From positions 1-22,188 of IMG/VR virus record IMGVR_UViG_3300023108_001196: a stretch of DNA of 22,188 bases. The stretch is one strand, 5' to 3'. Positions 7,640 to 14,677 of this stretch are shown here, one piece after another. Below the pieces are notes generated by a model. The model saw only the letters and a program-made list of their open reading frames with translations, made no database searches and was not told where the DNA came from. This DNA is from a virus. How positions within the stretch are numbered: position 1 is the first letter of the stretch; every line of letters starts with the position of its first letter. The translations under genes and the position numbers were made by a program.

Positions 7640-8270
7640 TGTACAATACAGAGAAGTACTAGACAAACAATGGCTTTGGCCTAAGAAAGATAGAAAAGCC
7701 TGGACTTACTTAACATTGCCAGGGCATCTTAATTTTCCTAACGAAATTTCTTCTATGATTACATCGCATAGAACTGTTATACAAGCGGGCGGACATTGTG
7801 GACTATATCCTTATCAATATTGTAACACTTTTGATAATGTATATACGTTTGAACCTGAAACTGTAAATCATCATTGCTTAGTAGAAAACCTAAAAGAAAA
7901 AACAAACGCACAAATTTTTAATCTTGGTCTAGGAAATATTAAAGAACAAAAAGGTATTGTATTAGATAGAAAAAATACAGGCAAACATATGATATCAGAA
8001 GATTTAGGAAATATACAAATTACTACTATTGATGATTTAGATATTAAAGATGTAGATTTAATACAGTTTGATTTAGAAGGTTATGAATTATTTGCTTTGC
8101 AAGGTGCAGTTAATACTATAGAAAAATATAAACCTTTAATTGTACTAGAAACAAACGACTTGTGCTTAAACTTTGGATATAGTTTGACAGATTTAGACAA
8201 TTGGATCTACTCTTTAGGATATAAAAAGATTAAAGAATGGGAAGATGATACAGCATATGCACCTGTTTAG
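7629..8270 (+). CDS. FkbM-family methyltransferase
   Basis: A 213-residue protein from ATG 7629 (an in-frame TTG at 7617 is less likely). TVIQAGGHCGLYP at about 49-61 is the SAM-binding loop in the form typical of FkbM enzymes. VYTFEPE at 71-77 is their conserved acidic motif, and LIQFDLEGYELFALQGA at 144-160 followed by KPLIVLE is the family's C-terminal hallmark. FkbM enzymes O-methylate sugars or polyketides, and are common in surface polysaccharide clusters. It is the last gene of the forward run that begins after uvsY. Its stop overlaps the stop of the convergent sulfotransferase gene. Confidence 0.85.
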   Translation: MKYNVQYREVLDKQWLWPKKDRKAWTYLTLPGHLNFPNEISSMITSHRTVIQAGGHCGLYPYQYCNTFDNVYTFEPETVNHHCLVENLKEKTNAQIFNLGLGNIKEQKGIVLDRKNTGKHMISEDLGNIQITTIDDLDIKDVDLIQFDLEGYELFALQGAVNTIEKYKPLIVLETNDLCLNFGYSLTDLDNWIYSLGYKKIKEWEDDTAYAPV

Positions 8271-8294
8271 AATATGTAATTAAACATATCTAAA
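8266..8294. terminator. Imperfect AT-rich stem-loop at convergent gene ends
   Basis: TTTAG (8266-8270) plus ATATGT (8272-8277) pairs with ACATAT (8284-8289) plus CTAAA (8290-8294). It has one bulged A and a six-base AATTAA loop, and sits across the facing stop codons. It could act as a weak two-way terminator. The stem is AT-rich and lacks a clear T-run, so support is limited. Confidence 0.35.
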
Positions 8295-8914
8295 TCTTCT
8301 TCATAAATTTTCTGTGCTAATTTTTTTGTTTTGTTTGAAAATAAGTCTCTATAATTTCCATTATTTTTAGACTTATTAGCATATCCTAGTTCTATATTTT
8401 CAAACAAATACAATTTTTTAATGTCATTAATTGACTCAAATTTAATAATAGTTTTTACATCTTCTGACAGCCAAGCACTTTGATTGTTACTCAATGAAAA
8501 CCAAGTGTAGTCCCAAGGCTCGTTAACATAACGATCAAACCAAGGATTAAATCCGCTGTTCATTACTGCTAGTTCTTGTGTTACTTTGTGCATATCGTCA
8601 ACTACTCTTAATGGCTTTGGCGAATTCTTTTTAAGTTGTTTTAATCCTTTTTGAAGAACTTGCTGCCTAAAAAAATACCAACTAGCTGCTCTGTCAAACG
8701 GATTTCTTACAATACTAAACACAAAATAATCTTTAACATCTACAATATCTTTTGTATGATGTATTGTACTGTGAAAGTTGTTATCTTGAGTTATGCTATT
8801 TTCTATAGTAGAAGTTTTGTATGCTTTGCTTAACGATTTAATTACACTAGCGCCGGCCGTTTTAGGTATGTGTATAAAGATTGCCGGTTTAGGAGAATTT
8901 ATAATGTAACTCAT
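8267..8914 (-). CDS. Sulfotransferase (Sulfotransfer_2-like), inverted gene
   Basis: A 215-residue protein. AIFIHIPKTAGASVIKSL at about residues 11-28 is the 5'-phosphosulfate-binding loop of the carbohydrate sulfotransferase group. FVFSIVRNPFDRAASWY at 64-80 is the 3'-phosphate-binding motif (R70, S78). These enzymes move sulfate from PAPS to a hydroxyl or amino group, usually on sugars. The family in eukaryotes is Golgi membrane-bound; this one has no membrane anchor and should be cytoplasmic. It is one of two inverted genes in the island, with its own late-type promoter and no Shine-Dalgarno sequence. PAPS must come from the host. Confidence 0.85.
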   Translation of the reverse strand: MSYIINSPKPAIFIHIPKTAGASVIKSLSKAYKTSTIENSITQDNNFHSTIHHTKDIVDVKDYFVFSIVRNPFDRAASWYFFRQQVLQKGLKQLKKNSPKPLRVVDDMHKVTQELAVMNSGFNPWFDRYVNEPWDYTWFSLSNNQSAWLSEDVKTIIKFESINDIKKLYLFENIELGYANKSKNNGNYRDLFSNKTKKLAQKIYEEDLDMFNYIF

Positions 8915-8916
8915 AA

Positions 8917-8951
8917 AGATATTTATCAGTTAAATGCGTACATAAATATCT
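8917..8951. promoter_or_regulatory. Divergent promoter pair built on a perfect 10-bp inverted repeat
   Basis: AGATATTTAT (8917-8926) and ATAAATATCT (8942-8951) are perfect inverted copies 15 bases apart, in the gap between the divergent sulfotransferase and nucleotidyltransferase genes. Each arm contains a NATAAATA late-type element pointing outward: CATAAATA (8941-8948, forward) and GATAAATA (8927-8920, reverse). Each element ends exactly five bases before its gene's ATG. Neither gene has a Shine-Dalgarno sequence. The simplest reading is two back-to-back late promoters giving leaderless mRNAs; the symmetry could also serve as a binding site for one regulator. Confidence 0.55.
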
Positions 8952-8953
8952 GT

Positions 8954-9715
8954 ATGAAAACAGTATTAGTCACAGGAGGATTTGATCCTCTGCACTCCGG
9001 ACATATAGAATATTTTAAAGCAGCACGAGAATTAGGAGATCGATTAATCGTAGGAGTTAACAGCGACGATTGGTTAACACGAAAAAAAGGTAAACCGTTT
9101 ATGCCGTTTAAAGAACGTGTTGCTATTATTAAAGAACTAGCAGTAGTAGATAAGGTTATAGGATTTGACGACAGCGACAATAGTGCAAGTCAAGCAATTT
9201 TTCATACAATGTCAACTACAACTGGCAAGATTATATTTGCCAATGGCGGCGATAGAAGTAATACTACTACACCTGAATACGAAGCATATGGCGGACATCC
9301 TAGTGTAGAATTTGCATTTGGTGTAGGCGGCGAAGATAAAAAGAATTCAAGCAGTTGGATTTTAAAAGAATGGGCTCAACCTACTACAGAACGTGCATGG
9401 GGCAACTACACTGTGCTAGATAAAGGCGATGGCTGGGCTACTAAAAAACTTGCGTTTGATGTAGGTAAAAGTCTTAGCGATCAACGACATTTTAAACGTT
9501 CAGAACATTGGCATGTTGTAGAAGGTACAATACACATGGCATTACAATTTGAGAATAATGACATAATTAATAAAACATACTATTCGGGAGACAGTATTGA
9601 CATACCAGTTAATACTTGGCACAAAGCAACAAACGTAGGTGATATTACCGCAAAGGTAATTGAAGTCTGGTTAGGTGATGAGCTAACCGAAGAAGATATT
9701 GAAAGAAGAGACTAA
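8954..9715 (+). CDS. Sugar nucleotidyltransferase fused to a ManC-type cupin
   Basis: A 253-residue two-domain protein. Residues 1-140 are a cytidylyltransferase-like domain: KTVLVTGGFDPLHSGH contains the H14-x-G-H17 nucleotide-binding motif, then GVNSDDWLTRKKGKPFMPF and RVAIIKEL follow. FANGGDR and NSSSWIL stand where HldE/TagD-type enzymes have 'KGGD' and 'SST'. Residues about 150-253 are a cupin (DQRHFKRSEHWHVVEGT, SGDSIDIPVNTWHKATN, IEVWLGDELTEEDIERRD) like the C-terminal domain of mannose-6-phosphate isomerase/GDP-mannose pyrophosphorylase. It probably activates a sugar phosphate to an NDP-sugar; the donor nucleotide is unknown. Start ATG 8954 chosen: a longer frame to 8870 runs into the divergent gene and its promoter. 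Confidence 0.82.
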   Translation: MKTVLVTGGFDPLHSGHIEYFKAARELGDRLIVGVNSDDWLTRKKGKPFMPFKERVAIIKELAVVDKVIGFDDSDNSASQAIFHTMSTTTGKIIFANGGDRSNTTTPEYEAYGGHPSVEFAFGVGGEDKKNSSSWILKEWAQPTTERAWGNYTVLDKGDGWATKKLAFDVGKSLSDQRHFKRSEHWHVVEGTIHMALQFENNDIINKTYYSGDSIDIPVNTWHKATNVGDITAKVIEVWLGDELTEEDIERRD

Positions 9716-11409
9716 TGGATCCATTAAGAATATATGTAGGCTGGGATAGTAGAGAAGATATTGCTTACCAAGCCTGTAAACAAAGTTTGTTAGATACTGC
9801 ATCAGTTCCTATTGAAGTTATTCCTTTAAAGCAAAGATTACTAAAAAGAGACGGGCTATATTGGCGCAAGTCAGACAAACTTGCTAGTACTGAATTTACA
9901 TTTACAAGATTTTTAATAGCAGAAATGGCACAGTTCAAGGGTTGGGCATTGTTTATTGATTGTGACTTTATTGCTGTTGAAGATGTAAAAAAATTATTTG
10001 ATCAAGCTGACAATAAGTATGCATTAATGTGCGCACAACACGATTATACGCCTAAAGAAGGCACAAAAATGGATGGCAGACAACAGTTAAACTATCCACG
10101 TAAAAATTGGTCAAGTATGATGTTAGTTAACTGCGGACATCCAAGTAACGCAAAACTAACAAAAGACCTTGTTAACGATCCTAATATTGACGGTAAGTAT
10201 CTACATAGATTTAGTTGGTTAAAAGATAACGAAATTGGTGCAATTAGTCACGAATGGAACTGGCTAGTAGGATGGTATAAAGAACCGGAAGATGGAAAGC
10301 CGAAGTTTATTCATTATACAGAAGGCGGACCTTGGTTCGAAGAATATAAAGATTGCGAGTATAATTTAGAATACTACAGAGCAGAACGTAAGTATCTAAT
10401 GGAAGGTATAAAAGGTGCAGAACAAAAGACAAATTTAGCAAAATCAAAAGGATCAAAATTTGAAGAGTTAACCTTACCTAGTGAAGTACTTGATACCGTA
10501 AAAACAGTAATATATACACCAATTGATCCTACAGGTAAGTATTACGGAAACACCCAGGAAGAAGCAATGAAAATTATACAAAATAAATTTATGAAAGGAA
10601 CAGTTCATAAAAATGCTGCAATTGATCCTGAAGAGGGAATTGCATATAACAAAGACGGATTACAGTACGACGAATATTTACAAAGTTTTGTAATAGGTAG
10701 TGGTGGTAGATTAAGTGATTGGAAGACTGAAGAACGTACAGATACACCATTAGTAATTAGAGGACTAGGCGGCGGCAGTAGAAAAGCTCTACAGCATTGT
10801 TGGGAAACAAAGCGTACATTTTATGCTATTGATACAGGGTATTTCGGTAACGAAGGAAGCAAATCTAAAATATGGCATCGTGTAACTAAGAACGCATTAC
10901 AAAATACACAACCTATTATGTATCGACCTGATGACCGTTTACTAAACTGGAAATACAAAAAGTTTAAAGGCGATGGGAGAAAAATTCTACTTGTTCCTCC
11001 TAGTGAAAAAGTTATGATGTTATGGGATCAACCGAGTCCAGAAGAATGGGTAAAGCAGGTTAGCGAACAATTAAAAGAGTATACAGATCGTCCTGTCGAA
11101 ATTAGATTAAAACCTGATCGTAGACACAGAATTACAAATCAATCACTAGAAGCAGCAATGGCAAATGATGTTTATTGTGTAGTTACATATAATAGTATTG
11201 CAGCACTTGAAGCACTTAATTTTGGCAAGCCTGCTATTGCGTTAGGTCCTAATTGCGCAACTGCTGTATGTAACACAGAACTATCACAAATTAATAATCT
11301 AAATATGCCAGACAAAGATACAATGTATTCTCTTATGTGTCATTTAAGTTATGCACAATTTAATAGAGAAGAAATGATGAACGGCTATGCTTGGGAGATA
11401 GTAAAGTGA
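9715..11409 (+). CDS. Two-domain glycosyltransferase (GT8-like plus polysaccharide-synthesis-like domain)
   Basis: A 564-residue protein, the largest of the island. Residues 1-230 form a GT-A transferase: RIYVGWDSREDIAY at the start, STEFTFTRFL near 58-67, GWALFIDCDFI with D82-C-D84, and HYTEGGPW at 200-207 (the late His that closes the active site). A linker of roughly 100 residues leads to a second domain (about 345-564) with ILLVPPSEKV, DRPVEIRLKPD (458-468), VVTYNSIAALEAL and GKPAIALGP. The same domain is found alone in the genes at 11406 and 13809. It has the look of a GT-B-like or capsule-synthesis domain. The fusion may couple two sequential sugar transfers. Start overlaps the upstream stop as TAATG. 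Confidence 0.75.
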   Translation: MDPLRIYVGWDSREDIAYQACKQSLLDTASVPIEVIPLKQRLLKRDGLYWRKSDKLASTEFTFTRFLIAEMAQFKGWALFIDCDFIAVEDVKKLFDQADNKYALMCAQHDYTPKEGTKMDGRQQLNYPRKNWSSMMLVNCGHPSNAKLTKDLVNDPNIDGKYLHRFSWLKDNEIGAISHEWNWLVGWYKEPEDGKPKFIHYTEGGPWFEEYKDCEYNLEYYRAERKYLMEGIKGAEQKTNLAKSKGSKFEELTLPSEVLDTVKTVIYTPIDPTGKYYGNTQEEAMKIIQNKFMKGTVHKNAAIDPEEGIAYNKDGLQYDEYLQSFVIGSGGRLSDWKTEERTDTPLVIRGLGGGSRKALQHCWETKRTFYAIDTGYFGNEGSKSKIWHRVTKNALQNTQPIMYRPDDRLLNWKYKKFKGDGRKILLVPPSEKVMMLWDQPSPEEWVKQVSEQLKEYTDRPVEIRLKPDRRHRITNQSLEAAMANDVYCVVTYNSIAALEALNFGKPAIALGPNCATAVCNTELSQINNLNMPDKDTMYSLMCHLSYAQFNREEMMNGYAWEIVK

Positions 11410-12332
11410 AAGTAGTTAGTTACTACAATGTAGTACCTAGCAAAAATAAAAGTCAAGAAAAGTTTAACATTTTAACTAAATTTGTGCAAGGTGTTAATGC
11501 AGCCGGCGATATTGGTGTACTACACAAAGGAAACGATTTAATAGATTCAGACGTTGGAGTCATACAAGGCTGGCAACATGAACGTGGCAAGAACGCTCCT
11601 CATTTGAGACTACGACAAAGCGTCATAGATTGTACAAAAAATAAGCATGTTTGTTGCGCAGATGCTAATTTATTTTTGTATGCTAACAAATCAAACGAGC
11701 CACATCATTACCTTCGATATAGTTTTGACGGAGTATTCCCTAATACAGGAAATTATTTTGACAACAATATTGATCCAAAACGTTGGGAACAAATAAGCAA
11801 AGACACAGGCATCGTTTTAGAAAATAAAGTACGAGACAAGGGACATATTTTAATTTGTGCTCAAAGAGAAGGCGGATGGAGTATGGGAACTTTAAGTTTA
11901 GACAAGTGGCTTATAAAAACATGCAATGCTATTAGAAATTTTTCTGATAGACCTATACGTGTAAGATTGCATCCTAAAGATAATCAAACAAACAGACGTG
12001 CAGGTGAAATAAGTAGACTACTTAGACAGGTAAAATTTGCTACAGTACAGAACAATAGATATTCTTTAGAAGATGACTTAAATGGATGCTGGGCAGTTGT
12101 TAATCATAATAGTAGTTCAATAGTTGGTCCTATTATACAAGGTTATCATGCATTTATAACAGATCCTAACACTAGCCAATGTGCAGAAGTAGCACATTCA
12201 GATTTTAGTAGATTAGAATCACCTAAAGAGTTTGACAGAGAAAAATGGCTTCAGCGTATTAGTATGTTCCATTGGAAATTTAGTGAACTTGAAGATGGAT
12301 CAGCCTGGAGACATATGAGACAATATGTATGA
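11406..12332 (+). CDS. Polysaccharide-synthesis-like protein, paralogue of the 9715 C-terminal domain
   Basis: A 308-residue protein starting at GTG 11406 within the upstream stop (GTGA). An in-frame TTG at 11391 is less likely. The C-terminal half contains HILICAQREGGWS, DRPIRVRLHPKDN (181-193), WAVVNHNSSSIVGPIIQG and a closing segment rich in aromatic residues. The order and spacing match the second domain of the upstream protein and the 13809 protein (ILxx...DRPxxxRxHP...NS...G.A). The N-terminal half has the feel of a Rossmann domain (KVVSYYNVVP, DVGVIQGWQHERGK). A GT-B-fold transferase acting on a polymer is the best guess; I cannot name the family with confidence. Confidence 0.65.
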   Translation: MKVVSYYNVVPSKNKSQEKFNILTKFVQGVNAAGDIGVLHKGNDLIDSDVGVIQGWQHERGKNAPHLRLRQSVIDCTKNKHVCCADANLFLYANKSNEPHHYLRYSFDGVFPNTGNYFDNNIDPKRWEQISKDTGIVLENKVRDKGHILICAQREGGWSMGTLSLDKWLIKTCNAIRNFSDRPIRVRLHPKDNQTNRRAGEISRLLRQVKFATVQNNRYSLEDDLNGCWAVVNHNSSSIVGPIIQGYHAFITDPNTSQCAEVAHSDFSRLESPKEFDREKWLQRISMFHWKFSELEDGSAWRHMRQYV

Positions 12333-12943
12333 TAGTAAAATTTCCAAATCAAAAAACGCTGTATGTTGCTTGTAGTAAAAAAGTCGGATCAACTAGTGTA
12401 ACAAGTATTTTAGGATTTCCTAGAGCACAAAGGCACTTAGCCAGACAGATGAAACATGTTTTAGGAAAACATGACGAATGGTGGAAAACCTTACCACGTA
12501 GTCCTTATAGTTCTTTAGATGAACTAGACTACAAGTATGCACTTGTTCGCGATCCTGTGCAAAGAGTTGTAAGTTGTTTTAAAGATCGTGTAATGTTAAA
12601 AAATAGAAATAACATTAAAAAAGAAGTAAACAACTGGGAAGATTTTATAAACAATCTCGATTATCTTAGAGAAAAGTATATAGATTTAAAAAGGCACTCA
12701 TTACCGCAAGTAGTTGTACTTAAAAAAGATCCTAGTTTTTATGATAACATTTACTTAACACAAGAAATTGGTACTAGATTTTTAGATGATGTATCTAAAA
12801 TTTCAGAATGCAAGATACGTCCTACTCAAACAAAAACAACTTCACAAGTTAATGTCTTAGTAAATGTTACAAAAGAGCATGTCGATATAATCAAAGATTA
12901 TTATTCAGATGATTATACATATTGGGGAGATTATTTCCAATAG
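12329..12943 (+). CDS. Second sulfotransferase (Sulfotransfer_2-like)
   Basis: A 204-residue protein. KTLYVACSKKVGSTSVTSIL at about 9-28 is a 5'-phosphosulfate loop with the P-loop centred on KKVGSTS. KYALVRDPVQRVVSCFKDRV at 69-88 is the 3'-phosphate motif (R74, S82). It differs strongly from the inverted sulfotransferase at 8267, so the two are not a recent duplication and may sulfate different positions. Start is coupled to the previous gene (ATGA). It ends in a 13-base overlap with a convergent gene. Soluble, no anchor. Confidence 0.82.
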   Translation: MIVKFPNQKTLYVACSKKVGSTSVTSILGFPRAQRHLARQMKHVLGKHDEWWKTLPRSPYSSLDELDYKYALVRDPVQRVVSCFKDRVMLKNRNNIKKEVNNWEDFINNLDYLREKYIDLKRHSLPQVVVLKKDPSFYDNIYLTQEIGTRFLDDVSKISECKIRPTQTKTTSQVNVLVNVTKEHVDIIKDYYSDDYTYWGDYFQ

Positions 12944-13767
12944 TCTTCGGTTCTGTTAACCATTAAGTCTTTAGGCAAACTTTTGCCACTGTCTTTACGT
13001 CCGCCTTTCATGTGATCCATCCATTTACCTAACGGACCATTAATAAGTGGATGTCCACCACCGCCTGTCTTAGCTTCCTTAAGATACATGTCTGCACTAT
13101 AATCGTGTGACGGAAACTCTTTATACTTGTTTAATATTTCGCCAAAGATATAACTGTCGTGCCATTCTTCTAACTTAAACATTCCGTTTTCCGCATCTTC
13201 ATACATTGCTTCAAAGTCCTTCATAAACTCGTGACACACAGGATGATTTTTATTCATACCATAGAATCCGCACTCGGGCCATGTTTGTGATCCTTTACCT
13301 CTACCTACATATGTAATGTATGTGTTGTTAGGCAGCAGTGATATAAAGTCTTCGTAACTCCAGTGACTGTGGATGTAACTGTCTGCGTCCATCCATACAA
13401 TCCAATCCTTGCCTTTTTCAAATGCATCAAATACTGCATAAGTTTTATTAGCAAATCTAATGCCATCCCACTTAAATGCTTTATGCCAATCTCTTGGGCG
13501 TCTTGCTTTTATATCATCTGGAGGAATGCCGTTTGCTCTAGGATCGTTTTTATATTTTTCTTTAAATGCATTTAGTTTAGGTAATGCCTTTTCTGCACTT
13601 AGTATTTCTATTCTTCTTATATCTGGATTAGGAGGTAATATTCCTTCAGCATATACTACTAATTTAATTCTTGGATCTACTTGTTTTGCAAAACTTTCTA
13701 AAAATCTTTGTCCGTATTTTGAATACCCGTCTGGATGAAATGTTGTAACCACAGTTATTGCTGGCAT
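12931..13767 (-). CDS. Glycosyltransferase (GT-A, DAD motif), inverted gene
   Basis: A 278-residue protein. The N-terminus AITVVTTFHPDGYSKYGQRF begins a GT-A fold. KDWIVWMDADSYIHSHW at about 120-136 contains the D127-A-D129 metal motif. WPECGFYGMNKNHPV and LEEWHDSYIFGEIL downstream match the region that holds the acceptor and catalytic acid in similar bacterial and phage transferases ('E.GF..fN..hp', 'WHDS'). It has a GAGG ribosome site (complement of 13773-13776). It is the second inverted gene of the island and converges on the second sulfotransferase. Confidence 0.8.
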   Translation of the reverse strand: MPAITVVTTFHPDGYSKYGQRFLESFAKQVDPRIKLVVYAEGILPPNPDIRRIEILSAEKALPKLNAFKEKYKNDPRANGIPPDDIKARRPRDWHKAFKWDGIRFANKTYAVFDAFEKGKDWIVWMDADSYIHSHWSYEDFISLLPNNTYITYVGRGKGSQTWPECGFYGMNKNHPVCHEFMKDFEAMYEDAENGMFKLEEWHDSYIFGEILNKYKEFPSHDYSADMYLKEAKTGGGGHPLINGPLGKWMDHMKGGRKDSGKSLPKDLMVNRTEDYWK

Positions 13768-13778
13768 TGTGTACCTCG

Positions 13779-13807
13779 TGTAAATAAACTATATGAAAGT
13801 ATTTACA
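13779..13807. promoter_or_regulatory. Divergent promoter region with an 8-bp inverted repeat
   Basis: TGTAAATA (13779-13786) and TATTTACA (13800-13807) are perfect inverted copies between the divergent genes ending at 13767 and starting at 13809. Each TGTAAATA points toward its own gene across the other and differs by one base from the NATAAATA late motif. Unlike the 8917-8951 site, these would leave short leaders of about 15-27 bases, and the reverse gene has a GAGG ribosome site. Function as overlapping late-type promoters or as an operator is inference. Confidence 0.35.
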
Positions 13808-13808
13808 T

Positions 13809-14663
13809 ATGAAATTTAGTTTATGGACAAATTATGGCGCACTTAATAGTAGAGAAGTTTTTAATGCCTTTGCTCACAGTCTTGTGGCTGCTGGGCATGA
13901 CGTTGTTTGGAACGACCCTGTATCTGATGTTGATGTTATTTGGAGTGTTCTATTCGCTGGGAGAATGGCTAAGAATAAAGATATCTGGAAAAGGAACTTG
14001 GAACAATCCAAACCGACCGTGGTCCTAGAAGTAGGTGGTATAAGTAGAGGTACAACTTGGAAAGTTGCATTAAACGGAATTAATAGAGATGGTTACTTTG
14101 GTGATAACGGTAATAACAGCGATCGTGCTAATGTTTTGGATCTTTCGCTAAAGCCTTGGCGGAATAACGGCGAATACATTCTTATATGCGGGCAACACGA
14201 TAAAAGTCTGCAATGGATTAATATGCCTAGTATGAGTAACTGGGTAATGAATACAATTACTGAAATACAAAAACATACTGATAGGCCAATTGTTTTTCGT
14301 CCTCATCCTAGATGCACATTACCCAGCATTGAACACGAATTTAAAAACGTTCGTAGACAAACACCTAAACAAACACCTGGTAGCTATGACGATTTTGATA
14401 TAGACTACAGCAACGTATATGCTACTGTAAGCTATAGTAGTAATCCTGGTATACACAGTGTACTAGAAGGTGTTCCAGCGTTTGTAAGCCCTAGCTCGTT
14501 AGCGTATGACGTTGGTAACGACATAGACTTTCTTCACGATATAGAAACACCATTGACTCCGGATAGAACACAATGGCTAAACGATTACGCTTGGACTGAA
14601 TATACAGTAGAAGAAATTTCTGCAGGACTACCACTTAAACGCTTGACTTCTAAACTGTTTTAA
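13809..14663 (+). CDS. Polysaccharide-synthesis-like protein, third copy of the shared domain
   Basis: A 284-residue protein. It has two halves: a Rossmann-like N-terminus (MKFSLWTNYGALNSREVFNA, with VDVIWSVLFAGRM), and a C-terminal half with YILICGQHDKS, TDRPIVFRPHPR (157-168), YATVSYSSNPGIHSVLEGVP and AFVSPSS. The C-terminal pattern is the same as in the 9715 and 11406 proteins. The first ~220 bases use noticeably different synonymous codons (GCT, GTT, CTT, GGG) from the rest of the gene. The last gene of the island; its C-terminal codons contain the -35 box of the next promoter. Confidence 0.68.
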   Translation: MKFSLWTNYGALNSREVFNAFAHSLVAAGHDVVWNDPVSDVDVIWSVLFAGRMAKNKDIWKRNLEQSKPTVVLEVGGISRGTTWKVALNGINRDGYFGDNGNNSDRANVLDLSLKPWRNNGEYILICGQHDKSLQWINMPSMSNWVMNTITEIQKHTDRPIVFRPHPRCTLPSIEHEFKNVRRQTPKQTPGSYDDFDIDYSNVYATVSYSSNPGIHSVLEGVPAFVSPSSLAYDVGNDIDFLHDIETPLTPDRTQWLNDYAWTEYTVEEISAGLPLKRLTSKLF

Positions 14664-14671
14664 GTTATAAT
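14643..14671 (+). promoter_or_regulatory. Sigma70-type promoter for the HARP-like gene and uvsW
   Basis: TTGACT (14643-14648), a 17-base spacer, and TATAAT (14666-14671) make a near-perfect bacterial promoter. It would be read by unmodified host RNA polymerase, so it is probably an early promoter. Only six bases lie between the -10 box and the ATG at 14678, so the expected start site falls on or next to the start codon and the mRNA would be leaderless; no Shine-Dalgarno sequence is present. Confidence 0.75.
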
Positions 14672-14677
14672 ATACTT

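Noticed and set aside
8870-8953. Longer N-terminus for the nucleotidyltransferase-cupin gene
   Set aside because: It would overlap the divergent sulfotransferase start and the promoter repeat; the conserved protein begins at KTVLVTGGF, coded from ATG 8954.
13363-14028. Forward frames opposite the inverted glycosyltransferase and a hydrophobic frame at 13834
   Set aside because: Both overlap genes with clear domain motifs; the hydrophobic character comes from the T-rich codon patch read in another frame.
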